This document shows, in pieces, positions 1 through 12,359 of a DNA stretch of 64,000 nt. The notes beneath the pieces are model-generated. The model was given only the letters and a program-made list of their open reading frames with translations. It did no database searches and was not told the DNA's origin. How positions within the stretch are numbered: position 1 is the first letter of the stretch; every line of letters starts with the position of its first letter. The position numbers were made by a program, and so were the translations under genes. Location of the stretch: positions 2,554,501-2,618,500 of the forward strand of contig NC_053042.1 of NCBI RefSeq assembly GCF_003473485.1, given 5' to 3'. Source of the stretch: Medicago truncatula. Lineage: Eukaryota; Streptophyta; Magnoliopsida; Fabales; Fabaceae.

Positions 1-840
1 AGGAATATGATTATATTCAAGTCTCCATAATACTCATGTTTTCGGGTCTGCAACGTTGATGGCAATAAAGTCATTGATTGGATATGCACCCGCTCAAAGT
101 TAATCTTTCAGTCTGAATCAAACAAACACCGCACTAAGACATGAAATAAAAAAAAACACACCGCACAAAGACGGAAAATCAAAACAAATAGAGTCGTGAA
201 AAGACGACGAAATCACAAACAAACGAAATAAGACTGAAAATATATGAAAATCATTTATTTAACTAAAAATGGAGGAATATCAATTTGGAGGGGTGATTAG
301 GTCGAAATCACACAAAAGAGCAAAGTGTTAAACTTTGCCTTGTAGTTGAGATGTAGAATGCAATGTTTGGTAAACTTACCAACATGTCATATTTGCTCTT
401 TTTCAATATTTTTCTTGTTTTTTTTAATATTTAGCTAACACAAAAGGCCCTTTTTCTGGTCTATATAAGAGGATGTTTATTTTAAGTTTAAGAATGACAT
501 TCTCAAAAATATATGATTAGGAAATAACTATACACATGTTTTGTATAAGGTTGAACAAAAATTATTCCTAAATATAAAGGTTCTCAAGAATGAAGTAACT
601 CTCCGTAACTTCACTTATTTCTATGAATTTATTCTAAAAAATGAAATAACTTTCCTTATCTTTTCTTTTCCCTGTATTTTCCACCTTCTAAGCCATGCAA
701 AGTCCTGAACAAAATCTTGGAGAAATATACTTGTACACCTATCTACTAACAAGATTCTTACATTAGTAGTGTCATATAATCTCATGCCTTTGGGAGGTAC
801 AAGTCATATTTACCGTTGGATATAAAAATGATAGTGAGAA
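1..840. other. AT-rich intergenic DNA, no gene seen
   Basis: No open frame of note, no RNA gene and no clear repeat boundary was recognised here. The stretch is AT-rich with short poly-A and poly-T runs and reads as ordinary intergenic sequence downstream of the WVD2-like gene. Confidence 0.5.
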
Positions 841-859
841 TTTAACTAAAGCCTAGACA

Positions 860-1520
860 GTAGGCATGGCAATGGAGCGGGGTAGGGATGAGTTTTACAT
901 TCCCCGTTCTCATACCCAATTCTCATTTTCTTGCGCGTTAGCCTACCTATATCCAACGGGGATGAGAAATTGAACCTCATCCCCGTCCCCGACGGGTTCA
1001 AGTATCTCATCCCCGTCTCCGTTTGAATAATTTTTTTTAATAAAAAATAGAAGTTTTTTTGCAACCCCTAGATAAATGTTGTAATGCATTATCGAGCAAT
1101 ATGCTTATTTTAACATTTGTTAGACCGATTGATTTTTTTTTGGTCTAATAGCATAGTGGCTGGAGCTCACACAATTAAATGTGGAGAAGTGGGCCGGTCC
1201 CTGCATAAATTATTGAGCTAAGCTCACGGGGACGGGGATGGGGCTACAATTAATAGTTACTACTTTAAATATCAATGGTAGTTTTTATTACACGGCAATT
1301 ATCAAACAAAATAACATGACATGTTCAACATAAAATAATTTTATGCATTCGGGACAGATTTAGGTATGTATTCGGGGTGGATATCTATATGCCCTTTACC
1401 CGTGTTTTGAAATTGGGGAAAACCCAAACTCATACCCCAAACCCAATCAAAACGGGGAAAACCCATCAAGTTGGGTTTGGTTTGGACGGGTACCCACGAG
1501 ACAGTGATTGTTTCCGTCAG
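860..1520. repeat. Guanine-run repeat block flanking a SINE relic
   Basis: Two patches (about 860-1030 and 1355-1510) are rich in GGGG/CCCC words such as CGGGGATGAG, CCCCGTCCCCG and GGGTACCCA, quite unlike the AT-rich surroundings. They resemble dispersed legume repeats that carry degenerate 'gggta/cccca' words. A deleted SINE lies between them. The short frames here code for nothing recognisable. Confidence 0.45.
1133..1240 (-). mobile_element. Internally deleted tRNA-derived SINE
   Basis: Read on the minus strand this has the order CCCCGTGAGCTTAGCTCA, then TTATGCAGGG, then ACTTCTCCACATTTAATTGTG, then GAGCTCCAGCCACTATGC, ending in an A-tail (plus-strand T run 1133-1141). These blocks match the intact SINE at 42001-42149. 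The part between the A box and the ATGCAGGG word is deleted, and so is the GGTTCGAACCC B box, so it can no longer be transcribed from its own promoter. No target duplication was found. Confidence 0.7.
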
Positions 1521-2000
1521 AATTCGAATTCAATTTCTCTTGAACAATTCGTCTTTAATTGTAGCTTATTAACCACTCAAGGGCAACAATATATCAGCTA
1601 AAAGTGTGTTCACAAGAAAACAAACATCCTGTACATGCCAACAATATAATTTGTTTAACAAAGCAAGACCTTTCTCAAAATTTTCCTCATAATATATATC
1701 CCACTAAACAGACAAATGTTGCATACTCAAAATAACCATCAACTACAATGACCTTGCGAATAGTTACATACATTGCTGCAAGCAAAAAAAAGAAAGAAAA
1801 AAAAAAGAGAATAATGAGGACTGAATCAACAAGCTTGAGAGTAAACAGATAAAGAAACAATGACGCTTGGACAAAGACAAGAGGACAACAGAAACCATAA
1901 TGCAAATTTGCAAGCCTTCATTGTCAAAATAATCCGAGTCATAAGCTTCTATAACATTCATTCACAGACAAAACAAATTCTCCAATAACCTGTAGTTTGC

Positions 2001-5000
2001 TCAATGCACAGTCATGATCGGTTCTTGTGACAACACGAGCTGAGGATTCTCTTCAACCACTATGTCCCCATTCACATGAAATTCTTCACTTGGTTTATCT
2101 GAAGGAACCGCATTCTGAGGTAGAGCAACATTTGTGTCACTTGACAAGGTACTGTTTTCTTCATTGGCTGTGACAATCTCAGTTTTCTCTTCCCCTGTAC
2201 CTTTGGATAAGCTAGTATCTTTCTTTGTTGCCTTAGATGTAGGTGCAGCTGCTGAATTGGTCCTTTCAGAAGCGAGTCGAGTAGGAAGGGACTTCCGTAA
2301 CGGCTTCTTTTGATGGGCAAGGGTAACTCCTGTAGGGGAGTTGCTCTGTGACACTTTCTCATTCAGACTTAAACGACCTTGTCGAGAACTGCAGCTACCG
2401 TTTCCATCAGATTCTGAATTTGTTGAAGTCTTCTTCCGACCGAGCTTGGGAGATTTTGCTCTAGTAGTTGGTATCTACATTAGCATTGTCCAGAGGATAA
2501 AGAAGTTAGATTTACCAAATGATAAGACCAAACTTCTAAAGTAACCCATTTAAAAAATTTCTGGAAGCTAAACCCACCAAGAATTTTCACACAATGTTTG
2601 GTTCAAATGAGGGGAGCAGAGGAAACTATTTGAAAACTCGGTCAAATAAGATTACGTAAAGGATCAATGTCCAGATAACAGGAAGGAAAAAATATCAGAA
2701 GATGGTTAAAATCATCCCTTTCCTAACGATATGTTCAATAAGCAGTGCAAGGAACAAAACTTCGATTTATGAGTGACATAAAAACACAGTTTTGCCAACA
2801 TTTTCTAGTAAAAATAAAATGGCATTAGAAAAGCTTTTCATATAATTATATAACATTCAGATAACATTGATAAAAGCAGATATTAAAAGAACTTGCACAC
2901 CACATCAAAAACTTTGTGGTCGAAAAAGCCCCGCTAAACCATCTACTGTTATGAGTGTTAGTTTTAAATGCGCACAAACAGCGAATTATCACCCGTGGAT
3001 ATATGGTGAACAAACCATCTAGAAAACAAATAAAGTGTAACAAAATATTTAGAACTAAATGAAATAATTTTCGAATCTGAATGGCTCAGTTTGTAAAAAG
3101 AAAAAAAAAACACCATAATTTTCAAAGCCGCAATAACCAAATCACAATTTAAAAAAAGAAGGTTTCTAAGGAGATTTTGGCAGAATCAAATAATTGTGTA
3201 GTTAAATCTTGAACTAATCGTAAAACAACTTTTCGTGTCTTTAACTTTTGTAAAAAAACTCTCAGATTTACCAACTGAAATTGAAATCACAATTGATAAC
3301 ATCAATGTACGTAGTTAAATCTTGAACTTATCGTATATAATAATTTTAGAATTCAGGTTGGGCCTACTCAACCCTTACAAAACCAGCTTGAAAGGTGAGG
3401 ACTATCACCACTTATAAACATATTTTCAGGCTTTATCTCATCTAATGTGGGACTCTTAGAGCACCTCCCTTGTGCCAAGGACTGGATATCCTAGACCCAA
3501 TGGATGTTGGATAGACTTTGATACAATCTAAGAATTTGTGTTGAGTCTAACTCAACCCTAACAAAACCGTGAGGACTACCACCATTTATAACCATATATT
3601 CAGATTATCTTATGTGGGATTCTTAAAAAATAATATAACAATTTAACCTTATATTTCATATCCGTACAAATAATGGTCCTACAACCTCCACCGATATAAT
3701 ATTCCTTAGCAAAGCCAGAACTATATACCAAATCACTATAATGAGCTAACAACATTGCTTTCAAAATGATTGATTTGGTCTCCAATTTATATCTCAAGTG
3801 CATCTGCAGATTATGCATTAGACAATAAAGACCATGCTTGTGCCTGTGGGAAGCAAATGCATGTATATATAACACGCAACAATCAAAGGTTTGGTAATGA
3901 TAGGGTATTTGCAGATATCAGCACAGATCATTGATGCTGATTTTTTTTCATGGAAACCATATTTTGTTGTTTAAGAAAAGGCATGAAACATAACATGCTA
4001 AACATAATAAGACAGACAATTATAGGAGCAAGCGGGAAATTGAGCAAAAAGCTTTTATCAGCAAACAATGCTCTTTAACAGCTATTTTCAGAAGATATTT
4101 ATATGATTTGTCCCTCTCATACTCATAGACACATACATTACATAACGCTTCAAAGCAAACAAAAAATCTTCTGGAAATAATTAGTGCAGACTCAAGGGTT
4201 AAGACTACACAACAAGGCCTGCATGCAATCAAGAAGTCACAAACAAGTGTACAATTGTGCAAGTATACACACGCTAGCGCACAGATATATGTGCCATATC
4301 AAGGCCTGCATGCAATCAAGAAATCACATACAAGTGTAAAATTGTGCAAGTATACACACACAGTCACACGCGCTAGCGCACATATATATGTGCCATATCT
4401 GCACAAGCACGCACACACAGAGGGAGAGAGATTTACCTTCTTCAGCTCCACCTTAGGAGGAGCAGGCTCCTGATAGAAAGTTGGTAATGGAGTTGCTTTA
4501 AAAGTTAGGCTCTTCCTAAGCTTTTTAATCTCGGCTTCTTGACTCTCCTATAAAAGTGTGAGAATTACTGACATGATTAAAAGGCAAACTCTGCAATTTA
4601 CAATTCAGCCGAGATATCAAATATTCTCACCTTGGATTTTGCTTGCAAGCTACTCTTCTCCTCCTCCTTTGCCTGAATCTTTTCCTCAACCTTAGTGAGG
4701 AACTGCTCAAAAAAAGATCAATTCACTTTTTTTCATAACTAGAAGCTTATTCAAATGAAACCTGGATAATGATACTAAAGGTGGAAACAAAACGTACGAA
4801 CTGTTTACCTCTCTCCTTTTCTCAGCTCGTTCACCACACCTGAAACTGAACCCATAATTTGGAAGTGTCCCCACCCTGCGAGGTTTGGTATCTTCTCTGT
4901 TGGTACTTTTAAGATGATTAAGGACCACAAAAATACACATCATCATACTCAATAATACATTATGTGATAAAGAAAACTGCATAGGTCTACATTTGCACTA

Positions 5001-6058
5001 GGAGGAATAAATAAACTCATAAGAGAAAGGATACAGAGAAGATTCTCCTTCTCCTTGAACTTTATCAAGAGGTCCCTTTTTCAATGATTTTGGCTTTTTC
5101 TTCTCCCTGTAATCAATAAATCACAGTTCACATGTTTGTTAACAACAATTATCCCTTATAAGTATCTTTTTTACCATGAAACATTGTGAGATAAACGCAA
5201 GAAGTACTTACACTGCAACATCAGAAGACGCTGCTTCAGACTTTGAAGGTTGCTGAGGAGAACAAAGTAAAAAACTATCAGGGAATGCCAAACTATAATT
5301 TTAGAGTAAACATTCAATTTAGTCTCTTAACTATCACTCTCTCTTATTTTGCTCCTTAACTAAAGTAATATAACAAATAGAAGAAACAAAAGAAAAAAAG
5401 CATGTCAGACCGAGTTCCTAAGTAAACATTTGGGAAGGAAAACAAAGGTAACAACAGAGTTTACCTTGGACAATTGAGACTGCCGATCATTGGATGAGCG
5501 GTTTTTAATAGGCTGTCTTGGGCGAGAGTCTAGAGCAGAAGTGCCATTTGAAACAGCGGGCGATGCCTGTTTGTCTTTTCCAATTTTGCTGTTTTTCACC
5601 AAACTTGCATTAACACCGCTGGAACTGCCAACCTTTGCATTCTTATTCTTGACAGGACCCTTTTGTGCTCTTGACTGTTCTGTTGAAACTTTTATTTTCA
5701 CTTCCTTTTCCTAGAACAAAGCAAATATATTAGATCCAAATCATATAACTGATTTAGTGAAACCAACTCAAGAAAAGCAAAATCATCAAACCTTTGAAAC
5801 AGTCAAATTACTGCCATCCACGTTGTCATTCGATCCTTCGATTTCCTTCATAGCCGAGTTTCCAGTTGCAGTGCTTTCCAACTGATTGATATTTTCAGAA
5901 TTTCCATCTGGAACAAAAGTTTCTGTATTTACAGTAACATGGGGGTCTAAATCATTTGAAACAGCGTCCTCTCCCGAATTAGAAGGTTCATCATGAACAC
6001 CGTTTTGGTGGACATCATCAAGTCCATCAGCAGGCAAAGAGTTAACTGGATCCATCAT
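2001..6058 (-). CDS. WVD2-like TPX2-domain microtubule-associated protein
   Basis: Predicted cortical-microtubule binding protein of the WAVE-DAMPENED2-like (WVD2/WDL) family. Eight coding exons read on the minus strand: 5792-6058, 5465-5710, 5212-5252, 5035-5106, 4809-4905, 4631-4702, 4437-4547 and 2001-2474. All have GT/AG borders and stay in frame, giving 459 residues, within the usual family size. The N-terminus is acidic and low in complexity. A basic Ser/Lys region follows. The TPX2 core spans about residues 208-302, with [22 protein letters not shown] and [19 protein letters not shown] (about 274-292), the family signature. The C-terminus is Ser/Thr/Lys-rich. Two spliced 5' untranslated exons are likely at about 6943-7135 (donor GTAAGC) and 6330-6374. 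A poly(A) region should lie near 1680-1990. By Arabidopsis synteny it resembles WDL5 (At4g32330), from memory. Confidence 0.88.
3198..3628. repeat. Diverged direct repeats in last WVD2-like intron
   Basis: Two related segments, about 3350-3459 and 3533-3628, share the order AACTCAACCC, ACAAAACC, GTGAGGACTA, CCAC, TTATAA and ATGTGGGA. This is a dispersed legume repeat type. Just before it the phrase GTAGTTAAATCTTGAAC occurs twice (about 3199 and 3312), which suggests an insertion or duplication boundary. Non-coding. Confidence 0.5.
4214..4399. repeat. Tandem duplication of about 87-99 bp in an intron
   Basis: Copy 1 is 4214-4300 and copy 2 is 4301-4399. Both begin AAGGCCTGCATGCAATCAAG and end ATATGTGCCATATC. 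They differ by a few substitutions and by an extra CACACACAGT-like insertion in copy 2. The second copy ends about 35 bases before exon 7 of the WVD2-like gene (donor side, read on the minus strand). Confidence 0.85.
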
Positions 6059-7135
6059 TCACACTAACCTAGTTACACGGACACAAGGAATTGAAGTTAG
6101 AGATGATTTAACACAAGAAAACCACAAGACACAAAATGAACAAGCTTAGTCATTCCTACGGTGTTTAGATGAAAACTTAAGTTCCTTTTGTTATCTTATC
6201 CCTCGAACCAACCACTTTGAAAAGTATGTCGACAAATTCTCGAAACAATTTATTTATTACCAAAAGATTACAACTTTTAAGAAGAAAAAAAAAATCATCA
6301 TGCAGACGTTGGTGGAATTGTAACTTACCCTCTTGTGAAGAAGAAAGATAGGATATTGATGACAAAGCAATAGACCTGTAAAGTTGTGTGATAAGTTATT
6401 TACCAGTCAAATATTCATAAGCTTGTAAGCAACATTGCACAATCATCATAATTCAGAAGTTTTCAAAGTAAACGGCTTGTTTTCGAAGTATTTAACATTA
6501 ATAAATAATAATCAACAAAACCAATAATGACGATGTAGACTAATTTAGTTTTATAATCTAATACTAATCACTTCTTGGACTTGGTTTCCTAGTGCATAGA
6601 GAAAAAACAACACACTCATGATTATTATTCAGAAAATTTGAATCACTTCTTCAGCATCTCATTGGCAATAGCAACCAACCAAGTAGTAAAAACACTAACA
6701 GCATTGAGTTACTATTGATTATATATGATAATTAAGAATACTCAGATTCATAAATCACCCATTTTCCAAGTATGAAACTTTGATCTAATAAGAACCCAAG
6801 TTCAATTTTTGCAACATAAAATAAACAGAAAAGTAACAAATCAAGAAAATAAAGGAATCTAAGCATTTGAGAAGAAACCCAGATAAATAAAAATGAGATT
6901 TTTATTGTAGTCAAACAGTGAGTGAAATTGTGCTTACCCAATAGTCAAAATGGCATGAAAAGGTGGAAATTGAACACCATTGATGGTGAAGAGAAGAAAG
7001 AGATCTGCGTGAAGAACGATGAAGGAAAATGGGGGGGTATAGAAGAAGAAGAAGATCACGATCTGAGGATCCAACAGTACTGACGCTCCAGCAGCAAGAT
7101 CCGTATGGTTGAAAACTGTAGAACTTGCTAAACAT

Positions 7136-7587
7136 TTATCTCTTTTAATCTTTTAATACTATATAATAATTTTTTTTATTTTTGAGAAAATAGAATATGA
7201 ATTGATAGTGTAAAAATTGTTTTACACCACGTGTTTTTCTAAATCACATCACATATATATATATATCATATTTTAGTTTAGTTCGTATATTTTATCGATA
7301 TATAATTATTTTACACATATATTTAATGATATATTATTATAGATAATAATTAGTATATTTTAATGTTTTTATACTAATCAAATTTTATTTTTCTACCATA
7401 AAGAAAAGAGAAAAAAGGGGTACACTACACAATGGAAGTGTAAGGTATTTGACATTCTTGGTCGTGGAGTAATAATAGTTTATTTATTTTTTGTTTCTGT
7501 TGTTGAAAAATCTAAGACCGACCAGTTAAACAACAGTAGTGGAGTCTGTCTTTCTCTCACTCTCACTCGTCGACTCTGAAAATCAAG
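7136..7587. promoter_or_regulatory. Shared divergent promoter of WVD2-like and AGPR genes
   Basis: The first WVD2-like leader exon begins near 7135 on the minus strand and the AGPR start codon is at 7588 on the plus strand. Their promoters must fit into roughly 400 bp. It is very AT-rich, with TATATATA at about 7254-7264. A CT-rich leader (tctttctctcactctcactc) precedes the AGPR ATG. Confidence 0.5.
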
Positions 7588-10500
7588 ATGAGCGCCACAG
7601 CATTCCGTTCTATTTTCTTTAACAGACCTCGCTCTTCCAACAAGGTTTTCATGGGTTGTTGTTGTTGTTGTTGTTTATTTATACAATTTTAATTTCATTC
7701 TATTAAACTTTTTATCTTCACTTCCTCAGTAATATTCCTAAATTTTTGTTGTTGCTATTCAGGATTTGATAAAGCCACAGAATGTCAAGTTGTCGCCTAT
7801 TAAGTGTTCGATCAAAAGTTCACAAAACAATGTTCGTGTTGGTGTTCTTGGAGCAAGTGGCTATACTGGTTCTGAGGTAATTTCACTTCATTCACACTCA
7901 CACATCAACACTAGTCATAATTTTGTTGAGCTATGGGGAAATATGTTGGAGCTCCTAGGTTCGAACCCGGAGGATCAAGGAGGCAAAAAACTAACATAAC
8001 TAATTAATAACATTTACCATCCCTCAAAAAAATAAATAACATAGTTTTTTGCATTGCCACTTTCCGTGTATTGTATTCAAGTTGTCAACTCATTGTTTTT
8101 TGTTTCAATATCTGTTTAAATCTGGTGTAACTTTGTTAAGAGATTTTTATTCATTTTTATTAGATTCTTCGGCTCTTGGCAAATCATCCACAATTTGGGG
8201 TTGCATTGATGACCGCTGATAGGAAAGCTGGACAGGCAATCTCATCTGTATTCCCTCATTTGGGCACACAAGTATGGTTGGTTTAATATATGATGACATA
8301 CATATATTTTTTTTAATTTCTAGCATTATTTATTGGCTGTATGGTATTCTATCTGCTCAATCTCTTCTGACTGAAATTTGTATGCCTTTTACATAATGTT
8401 CATGGAGGTTGGTGATAGTTTAAAATTTTCAATCATAATTTTCTTGTGAAATAGTCATGTTGTGATTATGGTGTGTTGATGCTTTTGCAGGACTTGCCAG
8501 ATTTGATTGCAATAAAGGATGCAAATTTTTCTGATGTGGATGCTGTATTCTGTTGTTTACCACATGGAACTACGCAGGTTCATTCTTATGTCTTTTGAGT
8601 TTTGTAGTTCCATCTTTTGACCAACAGAGAACATGAATTAGTTTATCTTTCTCTGAAGATAAGATATACAGCAAGAGAAAGAGTTTAACTTTAATGCTTA
8701 AATAAAAATATTTCTTAGTTTATGCTCTTTCATCCAGGAAATAATTAAAGGCCTTCCGAAGCACTTGAAGATTGTTGATCTTTCAGCAGTATGTTTTCAA
8801 TAACTGCTGTTTCTTTGTTTTTATTAAAGATTGTTTTCATCATAGATTAAAGGAAATCTTGCTTCATATCAGAATGGTAAATTTGCATTTTGTAGGATTT
8901 TCGTCTAAGAGATGTTTCTGAGTATGAAGAGTGGTATGGTCAGCCACACAGGGCACCAGATTTGCAGGTGGGACTTGTCCTCTTGAACTACAAAAGGATC
9001 TCATTTATCTAGGTTAACTTTTTGTTTTCTTCATCAGCAGAACACATCGTCAACTTAAAGGATTTTAATTTGTTTTTTATTTCATCGAACCTAACTTAGG
9101 CTCTACTTGGATAAACAACTTAATTAAACGCTTATCGCATAGGCACCTATCATATAGGTGCTAAACATAAACTATTTACAGAACAAAAGATAAAATAAAG
9201 TTAAACTGATTTTATATAAGCTGTTTTCATAAACTATTCTGGAGAATTTATGGAAATAAGTTGAAAACAAATTACGGACATGTCTTACAAGTGTTTATGC
9301 CAGTAGATAAACTCAAATAAGTCAATCCAATCCCACCCTTAGTAAACCAATGAACCTCTTTGAGTTATATGGTATATATTTGATGAAATAAGATGCTATC
9401 ACTTCATGAATTTGATTTGTTCACTTTGATTTCTGTTCATATTGTGAAACTCAATGTTGATTTTTTCTTTTGTAAATTCTCTAACAAAAAAGTCAATTCA
9501 AATGGAATTTCCTTAAAACAGGCCATCTCGTTTTCCCATTTTATTCCACGTACTAAATTATTCTAGTTATTATACAGAAAGAAGCTATATATGGATTAAC
9601 AGAGGTTTTAAGGGAGGAAATAAAGAATGCGCGCCTAGTTGCTAATCCTGGTTGCTATCCAACTTCCATTCAACTTCCTCTTGTTCCACTAATAAAGGTT
9701 AGCATTTTTGCCTTGCTTTCTAAACTACTCATTTAGAATAAGTGAAAATATTTTTCTTTTTTATTTTTTCGGTGCCTGATTTTGTTACAAAAAATAGTAT
9801 ACAATTATGATGTCTAAAAATAATCATGTGTCTGTGAGTCCTATCTACTTGTATTTGCATTGTGGCTTGAAAATTATGGTCTAGGGTGTTAAGCTTTGTG
9901 TACCCTTCACATTAAGCTGATTTCCCGTTGATGGCTCAAAATGGTGTAGCAAGCAAAAAGGAAGAGCTATATGCATATGTGCATTTCATAGTATGGATTA
10001 TGGACTGCAGATTCTTTGAAATCAGAGATTAAATTGTGGCTGCACTTTAGAGTTTTTGTTTAAGCAGATGCCTCTTTGTATTTTGGTCTTTCTGTGCTGA
10101 TGTTGTACCAATTTAGTGGGTTGCATGGTCTTTATTTATCAAAATAAAGACTCTACCTAGGAGGGGTGGGGAGTTTATGCATCAGATGGTCAGGGGAAGG
10201 AGAATCTGATGATTAAATAAATACAGATGAAGTAGTAATAATGATAATTCTTATTTTCTATCTATATATTGAAAAGATAAAAAATAATAACTAAACAAAA
10301 TAAGCGCAATCAACATGAGACAGCAAAATACCTAATATATTTTTTTCTTTCTAAACGATAACATTTAACAGATACTAAATCTACGCATATTCGCATCAGA
10401 GGTTGAAACTGCCTCGTTAGGATTGCCCAGCTGTGTAATTCCGTTGGACTAATCTTTTTGATATTTTCGATGAGGTTTGTCCCCATTCAAAGGATCAGTT

Positions 10501-12359
10501 TATGTATTATTCAGTGTGCCGTATGTAGAAATGTCTTAAATTGCAGTTGTAGCCGCAGTTGTGGTCATTGCTACGCCGTGATCCTTGATACTGTGAAAAA
10601 ATTGTGAACAAATGCGGCCTATGCATATTTGCATTTATTTGGTGAAAGGAACAAATTGAGTGTTCATGGCAGAAGGGGGACAGTTGAGTAATAGTTTGCA
10701 TTAAAAGGCCGGCATGAATCACGAGATGTTTGCTGCCTTATTAATGCAGCTGTCTAGTGGATTGATGGAAGTTGGATTCTGTCTTCCTTGACTGAAGTAC
10801 TTAGATGTTTAAACAATGGTTGATTTCACACGTGGAACCATTATCTAGGAGACTAGGTTTAGCTTTATGATTCCTATTTTGAAAATGATTTTTATGCAGT
10901 TATTGATTTTATGATGCTTGAAGTATTTTATATCCCCTTTGAAAATGAGTTTTCTTGGTCTTGCAGGCTAATCTTATTCAGACTACTAATATTATTGTTG
11001 ATGCTAAATCTGGTGTTAGTGGAGCAGGTTAGAAATTGGATGCACATCTTTTGTATTTTTTTACAAGTATATCACGACATTCTCAGAACAAGCATATAAT
11101 TTCAATGTTGTTCTATTACTTCATTGCAGGGAGAAGTGCGAAAGAAAATTTATTGTTCACTGAAGTAACCGAGGGTATGAGTTCTTATGGTGTTACTCGG
11201 CATCGCCATGGTAAGTTTAGTTTGCTTGATATAATTGGATTTATGTCTTTTCAAGTCTTACAGACTCCAGCCTAACTAACCACCAAGTGGATTAGGAGTT
11301 TTTTTTTTTAGTGATTTTGTGATAAATCTTTTTCCCATTGAACTCTTTGAAAAACATTTACTGTGTTTGGATAATTTGAATCTTTAAGCTGTTTTTCCCA
11401 TAGTTCAAAGCTTTGTATCTGTTGATATGCTAGTGATTTTAGTTATCACATATGCCTCTGTTCGAATAAGTAAACCTATCCTATTTTGGGGATTACAGCT
11501 CCAGAAATTGAGCAGGGACTCGCTGATGCTGCAGGTTCAAAAGTAACCATTAGTTTTACTCCACACCTGATTCCAATGGTAAGAGTGGCATTAAGAGTTT
11601 ATATCTTTGGTATTCTTGTACTGCTGATCAGGCAAACTGACAAATGTTTCTCTCTTCCCTTTTTCAGAGCCGTGGTATGCAATCAACTATTTATGTGGAA
11701 ATGGCTCCAGGAGTAAGAATTGATGACTTGCGCCATCAACTGCAACTATCATACGAGGTTTAGCCTTTTATTTCGCTACTTTTTACCTCATCACATTTAG
11801 ATGTCGTTAGCACTAGTTTACAAAAATTTAAAGTATGACTTGCATATATGCAGACAACATTCAAACAATTAATGGTTATTCTTCATTATTAAGGCAAACA
11901 ATTTAATATTGACCTTTTGCAATCATATTAAGATCTCTGAGTTTGAAGGCCTTGTCCTGCCTGGTTTCATTTGATTGTGGAATATGCATAACATTAATTA
12001 CTTTATTAAATGAACTTGTTTTGGTGATTTTAGGATGAAGAATTTGTTGTACTGTTGGAAAATGGAGTCATTCCTCGAACTCATAGTGTTAAAGGATCAA
12101 ATTACTGTTTATTCAATGTTTTTCCTGACCGAATTCCTGGAAGAGCGATCATTATATCTGTGGTATGTTATAGGTGAAATATTTGGATTACTTAATTGTA
12201 CTATGATATTATAATTGCAAAGGCTCTAAGCATGTTGATATGTTGTTGCAGATTGATAATTTAGTGAAGGGAGCTTCAGGTCAAGCCTTACAAAACCTTA
12301 ATTTGATAATGGGATTTCCAGAAAATTTGGGCCTTCAATACCTGCCTCTGTTTCCGTAG
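7588..12359 (+). CDS. N-acetyl-gamma-glutamyl-phosphate reductase, plastidial
   Basis: Catalyses NADPH-dependent reduction of N-acetylglutamyl phosphate to the semialdehyde, the third step of ornithine/arginine synthesis (ArgC type). Thirteen exons: 7588-7644, 7763-7876, 8164-8271, 8491-8577, 8738-8788, 8896-8967, 9578-9697, 10967-11027, 11130-11210, 11499-11578, 11668-11757, 12034-12162 and 12252-12359. All have GT-AG introns and give a 385-residue protein, near the usual plant length. Residues 1-40 are Ser/Arg/Lys-rich and read as a plastid transit peptide. The nucleotide-binding motif [13 protein letters not shown] covers about 45-57. The catalytic cysteine is C189 in [16 protein letters not shown] and the C-terminal [14 protein letters not shown] motif are present. 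It looks intact. The closest Arabidopsis gene is on chromosome 2 (from memory), so it is not part of the chromosome-4-like block around it. Confidence 0.95.
7918..8045 (+). repeat. tRNA-like SINE remnant in AGPR intron 2
   Basis: A good B-box/T-arm string, CTAGGTTCGAACCCGG, lies at about 7957-7972, and an A-rich end (CTCAAAAAAATAAATAACAT) follows. No good A box or cloverleaf can be drawn, so a worn SINE is more likely than a tRNA gene. Confidence 0.3.
9104..9343. mobile_element. MITE-like element in AGPR intron 6
   Basis: Begins with CTACTTGGATAAACAACTTA and ends with CTCAAATAAGTCAATCCAATC. Internally it has AACAAAAGATAAAATAAAGT and CTGGAGAATTTATGGAAATAAG. From memory this matches a very common legume MITE type whose ends read 'GTTTGGATAAAC' and 'AAGTCAATCCAAAC'. 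It is non-autonomous and non-coding. Confidence 0.5.
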
